A stretch of DNA of 5,199 bases, taken from Candidatus Nanopelagicales bacterium. GTDB taxonomy: Bacteria; Actinomycetota; Actinomycetes; S36-B12; UBA10799. Position 1 is the first letter of the stretch. Each line of letters begins with the position of its first letter. Below the pieces are notes generated by a model that made no database searches, was not told where the DNA came from, and was given only the letters and a program-made list of their open reading frames with translations. Positions 1 to 5,199 of the stretch are shown here, piece by piece. The DNA is taken from positions 1 to 5,199 of the forward strand of contig JALOLM010000181.1 of the NCBI GenBank assembly GCA_025455985.1, written 5' to 3'. Position numbers and translations under genes: made by a program.

Positions 1-641
1 CGGGCGCGCGCGCCGACGTCGCCGTGGTCGCCGCCCGGTTGCGGGGCGCACCGGGGGCCGCCGGCATCGGGTTGTTCGCAGTGCCGACCGACCAGCCGGG
101 CTACCAGGTGACCAGCCGCCTGGAGAAGATGGGCTGGCACTGCTCGGACACCGCGGAGTTGGGCCTGGTGGACGCCCGTGCCGAACTGATCACCGGGGAG
201 GGATTCGCCTCCCTGGCGCGGCACTTCGCCACCGAACGACTGTCCCTGGGGGTCACGGGGTACGCCACTGCGGCGCGCTGCGTGGACCTCACGCGGGAGT
301 GGATCCGACAGCGCGAGACCTTCGGCCGGCCCTTGAGCACCCGCCAGGTCGTGCGCCACACGTTCGTCGAGATGAACCGGCGCACCGACGTGGCACGCTC
401 GTACATCCACGCCATCGCGTCGTCCGACGACGTGACCGTGCTCGATGCCATCTACGCCAAACAGACCGGCGTCAACTGTGCGGCATTCGTGACCGACCGT
501 GCGGTTCAGTTGCTGGGCGGCATGGGCTACGTCGCGGATGGTGAGGTGGAGCGCCACTACCGCGACGCCCGCATCCTGGGCATCGGCGGCGGCGCCGACG
601 AGGTGATGGCCGATCTCGCGGCCCGTCTGCTCGGGTTGTGA
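1..641 (+). CDS. Acyl-CoA dehydrogenase, C-terminal part (5' end outside the window)
   Basis: This flavoenzyme would oxidise an acyl-CoA to the trans-2-enoyl-CoA and pass electrons to electron-transfer flavoprotein; its substrate cannot be told from sequence. The frame is open from base 3 (GARADVAVVAARL...) to TGA at 639-641, so the GTG at 24 is internal and the true start lies outside. About 212 residues remain of a family usually near 380. Visible in order are the end of the beta-barrel middle domain (GIGLFAVPTDQPGY, then KMGWHCSDTAEL), the helical C-terminal domain starting at ERLSLG, the RETFGRPLSTRQ segment that contacts FAD, and the family signature QLLGGMGYVADGEVERHYRDARI split over 504-575. 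Where medium-chain enzymes carry the catalytic Glu (YEGT) this protein has GIGGGADEV, with Gly; a Glu encoded at 234-236 (TERLS) matches the base of long-chain and isovaleryl-CoA dehydrogenases. Family call is firm, substrate unknown. It converges on the minus-strand operon. Confidence 0.93.
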   Translation, partial: GARADVAVVAARLRGAPGAAGIGLFAVPTDQPGYQVTSRLEKMGWHCSDTAELGLVDARAELITGEGFASLARHFATERLSLGVTGYATAARCVDLTREWIRQRETFGRPLSTRQVVRHTFVEMNRRTDVARSYIHAIASSDDVTVLDAIYAKQTGVNCAAFVTDRAVQLLGGMGYVADGEVERHYRDARILGIGGGADEVMADLAARLLGL

Positions 642-740
642 CGAAGCGGGACGTGGTGACCGGGCGATCCAGAGGTGCCGCTTCTGCGCATTCCGACCCG
701 GACCAGCCCGCAACCCCACGGCGGCATCGACGGATCTTCG

Positions 741-757
741 GACTCCAACTTGGAGTC
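741..757. repeat. Perfect 17-base inverted repeat, possible bidirectional terminator or operator
   Basis: The sequence GACTCCAACTTGGAGTC reads the same on both strands except for the central base. As RNA it would form a seven-base-pair stem with a three-base loop. An outer extension is possible between CTTC at 736-739 and GAAG at 764-767 across an asymmetric internal loop. It lies about 100 bases after the acyl-CoA dehydrogenase stop and about 420 bases beyond the end of the opposite operon, so it is better placed to end the plus-strand transcript. There is no T-tract, which actinobacterial terminators often lack. A protein-binding dyad is the main alternative. The symmetry is seen directly; the role is inferred. 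Confidence 0.4.
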
Positions 758-829
758 GCCGGGGAAGCGGGCCTCCGGATTCGACGGGGGGTCAAGGGGT
801 CGTGGTGGTGGGCAGAGGGCCCGCGGCGA

Positions 830-858
830 CGGATCCGCAGGTTGTCGCGGCGGATCTG
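830..858. repeat. Inverted repeat with potential nine-pair hairpin
   Basis: Bases 830-838 (CGGATCCGC) can pair with 850-858 (GCGGATCTG), giving nine pairs including one G-T wobble, around an 11-base loop. The core GATCCGC/GCGGATC is a perfect seven-base match. It lies in the middle of the convergent gap with no T-tract next to it. It may be a factor-independent terminator of the GC-rich type or part of a larger fold with the dyad at 741-757. Chance is a real alternative in DNA this rich in G and C. Confidence 0.3.
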
Positions 859-981
859 GTGGTCGGACACCCTCGGGTCCACCGCGCACGTCGCCAATCC
901 GCCAGGCAGGAGAGGAAGGCGCATCGGGCAGAGATGAGCACAGGCGGGAGGGATAATCGGCGGGCCAATCCTCCGGTAGCC

Positions 982-1000
982 CCGGTTGCAGAAAGACCGG
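982..1000. repeat. Short inverted repeat (five pairs), weak terminator candidate
   Basis: CCGGT at 982-986 is complementary to ACCGG at 996-1000 around a nine-base loop. A competing partner, TCCGGT at 972-977, gives six pairs with ACCGGA at 996-1001. On the minus strand the loop reads CTTTCTGCA, so it is pyrimidine-rich. This is the hairpin among the three listed that lies closest to the end of the polyprenyl synthase gene, about 180 bases past its stop. The stem is short and chance formation is plausible. Confidence 0.18.
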
Positions 1001-1180
1001 AATCCGACGGCAGTCGACCCGGTGGCTGTGACAACGACACTTGCAGGTCCATCCCGCACCCCTCGACGACACGGACCCGGACCACGGCAACCCCCACTGC
1101 CCGCGCAAATCCGAAGCACGGCATCGACAGCAGATCGTGCACAGCGCAGCAGTTCCCCACCCGCGATGTGCTCGGCGGAC

Positions 1181-2164
1181 TCAGCCCGTGCGGTCGACCA
1201 CGTAGTCGCACACCGAAGCCAGCGCGTCCCGCGGGGCACCCTCCGGGAGGGTCAGCAAGCAATCCCGGGCGTCGTCCGCCCATTGCCGGGCGACAATGCG
1301 CGCCTGAGCCACCGCGTCGTGGGCGCGCAGCAGGGGCAGCGCCTCGGCGACTTCGGCGTCGTCGAGCGGCCGGGTGAGCAGGTCCGCCAGGTGGGCGTCG
1401 TGGGCGGCGCCGCCCCGCAGCACGATCAACCCCGCCAGGGTCGGCACCCCTTCTCTGAGGTCCGTGCCCGGGGTCTTGCCGGAATCCACCGGGTCGCTGG
1501 TCAGATCGACCAGGTCGTCGGCCAACTGGAACGCCACACCGATCCGCTCGCCGTAGCGGGTGAGCGTGTCGACGACGGCCTGGTCGCAACCGGCGAACAT
1601 CGCCCCGAACTGCGCCGAAGTGGCGATCAACGACCCGGTCTTGTCGGCAAGCACCTGCAGGTGGTGGGCCACTGGATCCTCGCCGTGCGCCGGCCCCACC
1701 GTCTCACGGATCTGGCCAGTGACCAGTCGCTCGAACGTGCGCGCCTGGATCCGCACCGCCTCCGGTCCGAGGTCGGCCAGGATGTCGGAGGCGCGGGAGA
1801 ACAGGAAATCGCCGGTGAGGATGGCCACGGAGTTGTCCCAGCGACTGTTCGCGGAAGGCCGGCCGCGACGCATGGGCGCCTCGTCCATCACATCGTCGTG
1901 GTACAGCGTGGCCAAATGGGTCAGTTCCACCACCGTGGCGGCGTCGTAGACCTCCTCAGCCTCAGGATCCCCGAACGCCGCGCACAGCAGGGTCATCAGC
2001 GGCCGGAACCGCTTGCCCCCAGCCTCCACCAGGTGGGCCGAGGTCTGCGTCACGAACGGGTAGTCGCTCTTGACCGCCTCGGTCAACCGGGACTCGACCC
2101 GCTGCAGACGGCTCTGCAATCCGTCGCGCAGGCCGGGATCGGTGAGGAACGCCAGATTCGGCAC
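1181..2164 (-). CDS. Long-chain trans-polyprenyl diphosphate synthase (menaquinone side chain)
   Basis: This 327-residue enzyme of the trans-isoprenyl diphosphate synthase family (IspB/HepT/GrcC type) adds isopentenyl diphosphate units to an allylic primer to build a long all-trans chain. Visible motifs are GGKRFRP at 49-55 (isopentenyl diphosphate binding), the first aspartate-rich motif DDVMD at 90-94 followed by RRG at 99-101, KTG at 175-177, the second aspartate-rich motif DDLVD at 216-220, and GKTPGTDLREG at 229-239. All metal-binding aspartates are present, and length is normal. Residues four and five places before DDVMD are Thr and Ala, not the bulky aromatics that stop short-chain enzymes, so a long product is likely; exact length cannot be read. 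The GTG start at 2164 is chosen because AGGGG lies eight bases upstream and Met/Val-Pro-Asn leads straight into the fold. It follows nuoN by 11 bases, suggesting co-transcription and a role in making menaquinone for complex I. Confidence 0.93.
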   Translation of the reverse strand: MPNLAFLTDPGLRDGLQSRLQRVESRLTEAVKSDYPFVTQTSAHLVEAGGKRFRPLMTLLCAAFGDPEAEEVYDAATVVELTHLATLYHDDVMDEAPMRRGRPSANSRWDNSVAILTGDFLFSRASDILADLGPEAVRIQARTFERLVTGQIRETVGPAHGEDPVAHHLQVLADKTGSLIATSAQFGAMFAGCDQAVVDTLTRYGERIGVAFQLADDLVDLTSDPVDSGKTPGTDLREGVPTLAGLIVLRGGAAHDAHLADLLTRPLDDAEVAEALPLLRAHDAVAQARIVARQWADDARDCLLTLPEGAPRDALASVCDYVVDRTG

Positions 2165-2172
2165 CGATCACA

Positions 2173-2177
2173 CCCCT
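2173..2177 (-). promoter_or_regulatory. Ribosome binding site of the polyprenyl synthase, overlapping the nuoN stop
   Basis: On the minus strand AGGGG begins on the A of the nuoN TAG stop (2178-2176) and sits eight bases before the GTG start at 2164. A ribosome ending nuoN would therefore cover the start signal of the next gene, which fits translational coupling. It decides the GTG start, since the next Met codon is residue 57, inside the conserved fold. Confidence 0.75.
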
Positions 2178-3723
2178 ATCTGATGAACGTGGAGGCCTTG
2201 TCTGCCAAGTCCAACACGGATTGCGGAAGCACGCCAAGAATCACGGTAACCGCAACGGTCACGCCGATCGCCACCGCGGTCAGGCTACTGGGCACCACGA
2301 CCGACGGCGCGTCCTCCGCGCGCTCGGTGAAGAACATCAGCACGATGACCCGGACGTAGAAGAACGCGGCGATGGCGGAGGCGAAGACACCCGCGATGAC
2401 CACGGGCGTCGCACCCCCCTGGATACCTGCCTCGAAGACCGCGAACTTGCTCGTGAAGCCCGACGTCAGCGGGATGCCGGCGAAGGCCAGCAGCATGATG
2501 GCCATCGCCCCGGCGATCAACGGCGAGGTCTTGCCCAACCCGGCCCACTGGGACAACCTGGTCGCCTCACCGGCGGGGTCACGCACCAGGCTGACGATGG
2601 CGAAGGCCCCGAGCGTGGTGAATCCGTAGGCCAGCAGGTAGAACATCGTCCCGGAAAGCCCGGAGGGGTTGGTCGCGATCACGCCGATGAGCATGAACCC
2701 GGCGTTGGCGATCGCCGAGTACGCCAGCATGCGCTTGATGTCGGTCTGGGTCAGCGCCAGGATCGCACCGATCAGCATGGTGGCGATGGCCACCGCCCAC
2801 ATGACCGGCCGCCAGTCCCAGCGCAGGCCGCCGAGTGCCACGTAGCACAACCGCAGCAACGCACCCACCGCCGCAACCTTGACGCCGGCGGCCATGAACG
2901 CGGTGGCCGGGGTGGGGGCGCCCTGGTACACGTCCGGGGTCCACTGGTGGAACGGCACCGCGCCGATCTTGAACAGCATGCCGACGAACACCAGGCAGGT
3001 GCCGGCGATGAGCAGGCCGTTGCTCCCCGGGTCGGCGGCCATGGCCAGCAGGATGCCGTTGAAGGAGACCGTGCCGGCGAATCCGTACAACATAGCCGCG
3101 CCGAAGACGAAGAACCCTGACGAGTAGGCCCCGAGCAGGAAGTACTTCATGGCAGCTTCCTGACTGAGCAGGCGCCGCCTGCGCGCCATGCCCGCCAACA
3201 GGTACAGCGGCAAGGACATGACCTCCAGCGCCACGAACATGGTCAGAAGGTCGTTGGCGACGACGAACATCATCATGCCGCCGACGCTGAACAGGAACAG
3301 CGGCCAGACCTCCGTCTGCAGCCATCCCTGCTGGGTGAAGGCCTTCTCGTCGGCGCTGCCGGGCAGTGCCGAGGCCTGTGGGGCGAAAGCATCACCGGCC
3401 GGGTCGACGGAGCGCTCCGCGATGAGCAGTGCCGACACCATGGCCACCTGCAGGATCGAGCCCATCATGAACAGCCCGGGACCGTCCACGGCGATCGGCC
3501 CGGCAGCGGCCAGGTCGTTGGTGCCGGCAAGCCTGACGACGACCACCAAGGCGGCCAGCAGCACGATGCCCACCCAGGTCAGCTGCACAGAGCGACGCAC
3601 ACGACGCGGCGCGAACGCCTCAACCAGCACGCTGACCACACCCCCGCCGAGCACGATCAGCAGCGGGGCCACCAGGGCGTACTTGATGTCCGGGGAGGCG
3701 AAGCCCTCCAGAACGCCGTTCAC
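2176..3723 (-). CDS. nuoN: NADH-quinone oxidoreductase subunit N (NuoN)
   Basis: This 515-residue integral membrane protein is one of the three antiporter-like proton-pumping subunits of complex I (NDH-1). The protein is hydrophobic throughout, with many membrane helices and the Proton_antipo_M domain over roughly residues 155-460. Residues expected for the proton path are present: Glu167 (FVALEVMSLPLYLLAG), Lys252 (LFKIGAVPFHQWTPDVYQGAP), Lys282 (GVKVAAVGALLRL), Lys330 (TQTDIKRMLAYS) and Lys426 (TSGFTSKFAVF), matching the key Glu and Lys of the E. coli subunit. The family signature KIGAVPFHQWTPDVYQGAP favours NuoN over NuoL or NuoM. It is slightly longer than E. coli NuoN; a polar loop at about 103-137 accounts for much of this. 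The GTG start overlaps the nuoM stop, and AAGGGGAGGG lies just before it. It is the last nuo gene here, as usual for nuoA-N operons, and ends in TAG within the next gene's ribosome binding site. Confidence 0.96.
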   Translation of the reverse strand: MNGVLEGFASPDIKYALVAPLLIVLGGGVVSVLVEAFAPRRVRRSVQLTWVGIVLLAALVVVVRLAGTNDLAAAGPIAVDGPGLFMMGSILQVAMVSALLIAERSVDPAGDAFAPQASALPGSADEKAFTQQGWLQTEVWPLFLFSVGGMMMFVVANDLLTMFVALEVMSLPLYLLAGMARRRRLLSQEAAMKYFLLGAYSSGFFVFGAAMLYGFAGTVSFNGILLAMAADPGSNGLLIAGTCLVFVGMLFKIGAVPFHQWTPDVYQGAPTPATAFMAAGVKVAAVGALLRLCYVALGGLRWDWRPVMWAVAIATMLIGAILALTQTDIKRMLAYSAIANAGFMLIGVIATNPSGLSGTMFYLLAYGFTTLGAFAIVSLVRDPAGEATRLSQWAGLGKTSPLIAGAMAIMLLAFAGIPLTSGFTSKFAVFEAGIQGGATPVVIAGVFASAIAAFFYVRVIVLMFFTERAEDAPSVVVPSSLTAVAIGVTVAVTVILGVLPQSVLDLADKASTFIR

Positions 3724-3738
3724 TGTCCCTCCCCTTCC
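3720..3738 (-). promoter_or_regulatory. nuoM stop / nuoN start GTGA overlap with ribosome binding site
   Basis: Read on the minus strand, GGAAGGGGAGGGACA runs straight into GTGA, in which GTG starts nuoN and TGA stops nuoM, sharing four bases. AGGGG at 3735-3731 lies seven bases before the GTG. The ribosome binding site also encodes the last residues of NuoM (EGEGQ). The arrangement is typical of translationally coupled subunit genes and supports the GTG as the true nuoN start. Confidence 0.8.
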
Positions 3739-5199
3739 GCGCGGCAGCCGTCGGCGAGGTCGCAGTCACCGGCCGGTCCCACCGCCGGATCCTGCATCCC
3801 GACCGCGACGAGCGTCTGATCCACCGCGGGATTGATCACGTTGAGCGCCGGTGCCGGGAACACACCGAGTGCGATGATCACCGCGACCAGCGGCGACACC
3901 GCGAGCATCTCACGGCCAGTCAGATCCTTGATGCCCTCGCACCCCTGCTTGACCGGGCCGGTCATCGTGCGCTGGTAGAGCCAGAGCACGTACAGCGAGG
4001 CCAGGATGATGCCGGTCGTGGCGATGACGGCGGCCACCGGGTAGCGAACGAAGGTTCCCACCAGCACGAGGAACTCCGACACGAAGCTGCTCATCCCGGG
4101 CAGCGCCAGGGAACTCAGGCCGGCGATCAGGAAGAAGCCGGCCAACAGCGGGGCCACTTTGTGCACCCCGCCGTAGTCCTCGACGAACTTCGACCCACGT
4201 CTGCTCATGAGGAAACCGGCCACGATGAACAGGGCCGCGGTCGAGAAGCCGTGGTTGACCATGTACAGCGTCGAGCCGCTCTGCCCCTGCGAGGTCATCG
4301 CGAAGATGCCCAGGACGATGAAGCCGAAGTGACTCACCGACGTGTAGGCGATCAGGCGCTTGATGTCGGTCTGCCCGATTGCCAGCAGTGCACCGTAGAT
4401 GATGCTGATCACCGACAGCACGATGATGATCGGTGTGTAGAACTGCGAGGCCTCCGGGAAGATGGGCAGGCAGTAGCGCAGCATGCCGAACGTCCCGACC
4501 TTGTCCAGCACCCCCACCAGCAGCACGGCGCTGCCCGGCTGGGCCTCTGTGGCGGCATCGGGCAGCCACGTGTGGAACGGCCACAACGGTGCCTTGACGG
4601 CGAATGCGAAGAAGAACCCGAGGAACAGCATGCGCTGGGTCGTCGGGTCCATCCCGAGTTGTGTCAGTGCCAGGAAGTCGAACGTGCCGGTGCCCAGCTC
4701 CCGCACGCTCACGACGTACAGCCCGATGAGGCTGGCCAGCATGAACAGACCACCGAACAGGCTCACGATGAGGAACTTCACCGCGGCGTAGGAACGGCGC
4801 GCACCGCCGTACCGGCCGATCATGAAGTACATCGGGATCAGCATGACCTCGAAGAAGACGTAGAAGAGGAACACGTCGATCGCCGCGAACACGCCGATCA
4901 TGCAGACCTCGAGGGCCAGCATCAATGCGAAGTAGCCCTTCGTCGGCGCATCGGAGTAGTCGGCCTCATTCCAGCCCGCGAGGATCACGACCGGCACCAG
5001 CACCGCTGCCAGCGCGATCAGCACCAGCGCGATCCCGTCGACCCCGAGCGCGAACGAGATCCCGAACGAATCGATCCACGGGGTGGAGGTCACGAATTGG
5101 AAGGGAGCAGTGCTGTCTGCGTCGAACTGCAGGGCCATGGCGATGACCACGATCATCGTCGCCGCGCTGAACCCGAAGGCGACCTGCTTGGCCAGGTTC
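3720..5199 (-). CDS. nuoM: NADH-quinone oxidoreductase subunit M (NuoM), N-terminus outside the window
   Basis: NuoM is a second antiporter-like membrane subunit that pumps protons in complex I. The reading frame stays open past the ATG at 5156 to the window edge, adding NLAKQVAFGFSAAT in front of MIVVIAMALQFD; this reads as the usual first-loop and second-helix region, so the ATG is internal and only a short N-terminal piece is missing. Counting from that Met, conserved features are the LGVDGIALVLI segment at 37-47, Glu103 (FYVFFEVMLIPMYFMIGRYGG), Lys188 (FAVKAPLWPFHTWLPDA), Lys219 (VLDKVGTFG), Lys265/266-type GQTDIKRLIAYTSVSHFGF at 261-279, His302 (NHGFSTAALF) and Glu361 (SSFVSEFLVL). KAPLWPFHTWLPDAATEAQ plus Glu361 in place of the Lys of NuoL/N identifies NuoM. 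The C-terminus carries a polar tail of about 25 residues with two cysteines. It overlaps nuoN by four bases; the promoter lies upstream, beyond the right edge. Confidence 0.96.
   Translation of the reverse strand, partial: NLAKQVAFGFSAATMIVVIAMALQFDADSTAPFQFVTSTPWIDSFGISFALGVDGIALVLIALAAVLVPVVILAGWNEADYSDAPTKGYFALMLALEVCMIGVFAAIDVFLFYVFFEVMLIPMYFMIGRYGGARRSYAAVKFLIVSLFGGLFMLASLIGLYVVSVRELGTGTFDFLALTQLGMDPTTQRMLFLGFFFAFAVKAPLWPFHTWLPDAATEAQPGSAVLLVGVLDKVGTFGMLRYCLPIFPEASQFYTPIIIVLSVISIIYGALLAIGQTDIKRLIAYTSVSHFGFIVLGIFAMTSQGQSGSTLYMVNHGFSTAALFIVAGFLMSRRGSKFVEDYGGVHKVAPLLAGFFLIAGLSSLALPGMSSFVSEFLVLVGTFVRYPVAAVIATTGIILASLYVLWLYQRTMTGPVKQGCEGIKDLTGREMLAVSPLVAVIIALGVFPAPALNVINPAVDQTLVAVGMQDPAVGPAGDCDLADGCRAEGEGQ

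Larger units (their letters stand above)
642..1180. other. Intergenic region between convergent genes, no supported gene
   Basis: These 539 bases separate two genes that end facing each other, so the region should hold the terminators of both transcripts and needs no promoter for either. Reading frames are open on both strands, but this is expected at such GC content. Their translations are rich in Arg, Pro, Gly and Ser, contain no motif I recognise, and have no clear ribosome binding site. I found no tRNA, no CRISPR-like repeat and no transposon ends. What does stand out are three potential hairpins (741-757, 830-858, 982-1000) and three copies of the nine-base word CGRCGGATC at 728, 827 and 848. 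None of the hairpins is followed by a T-tract on either strand. A decayed gene or a small RNA cannot be excluded. Confidence 0.7.

Noticed and set aside
786..791. Run of six C on the minus strand, considered as part of an actinobacterial 6C small RNA
   Set aside because: That RNA needs two hairpins with C-rich loops; only one six-base run is present and it is not displayed in a clear loop.
770..792. tRNA-like T-arm (ATTCGAC flanked by C- and G-rich arms)
   Set aside because: The TTCGA is shifted within the loop relative to a true T-loop, and no acceptor stem, D-arm or anticodon arm fits around it.
952..957. GATAAT resembling a -10 promoter box in the convergent gap
   Set aside because: No matching -35 box lies 16-19 bases upstream, and there is no plus-strand gene directly downstream that would need it.
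472..1239. Minus-strand open frames across the convergent gap (472-1239 and 557-1108)
   Set aside because: They overlap the conserved ends of one or both flanking genes (the dehydrogenase for both, the synthase as well for 472-1239), start without a clear ribosome binding site, and encode Arg/Pro/Ser-rich sequence with no motif.
986..2359. Long plus-strand open frame (457 codons) opposite the polyprenyl synthase
   Set aside because: It runs antisense to a clear synthase gene with all motifs. Its translation is Arg/Gln/His/Gly-rich with no recognisable domain, as expected of shadow frames in GC-rich DNA.
2221..3120. Plus-strand open frame of 299 codons opposite nuoN
   Set aside because: Highly charged, low-complexity translation (many Arg, Gly, His, Asp, Gln), entirely antisense to a conserved membrane protein gene.
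5154..5156. ATG at 5156 as the nuoM start
   Set aside because: The frame is open upstream to the window edge, the upstream residues fit the NuoM N-terminal region, and no ribosome binding site lies just before this ATG.

Overview
The window looks like chromosomal DNA from a high-GC actinobacterium (Actinomycetota). The evidence is strong G/C at third codon positions, GTG starts, short purine-rich Shine-Dalgarno sequences, a nuoM-nuoN gene pair whose proteins resemble actinobacterial complex I subunits, and a polyprenyl diphosphate synthase directly after nuoN. No genus can be named from this sequence.

Layout: (1) Positions 1-641, plus strand: the C-terminal part of an acyl-CoA dehydrogenase, cut by the left edge. 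(2) Positions 642-1180: a gap of 539 bases between convergent genes. I see no convincing gene in it, but it holds a perfect 17-base inverted repeat and two other potential hairpins. (3) Positions 1181-5199, minus strand: three tightly packed genes, transcribed from right to left as nuoM (cut by the right edge), nuoN, then a long-chain trans-polyprenyl diphosphate synthase. nuoM and nuoN overlap by four bases (GTGA). The synthase starts 11 bases after nuoN, and its ribosome binding site overlaps the nuoN stop codon.

How the genes work together: NuoM and NuoN are proton-pumping membrane subunits of NADH:quinone oxidoreductase (complex I, NDH-1), which in actinobacteria reduces menaquinone. The synthase probably makes the long isoprenoid chain of that menaquinone, so the operon would couple the quinone reductase to supply of its lipid substrate. 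The acyl-CoA dehydrogenase lies on the other strand and is not in this operon. It would send electrons from acyl-CoA oxidation to the same quinone pool through electron-transfer flavoprotein, but that link is general metabolism and not shown by the layout.

I did not find a previously undescribed system. The window is mostly ordinary core metabolism. The least explained part is the structured gap between the convergent genes.
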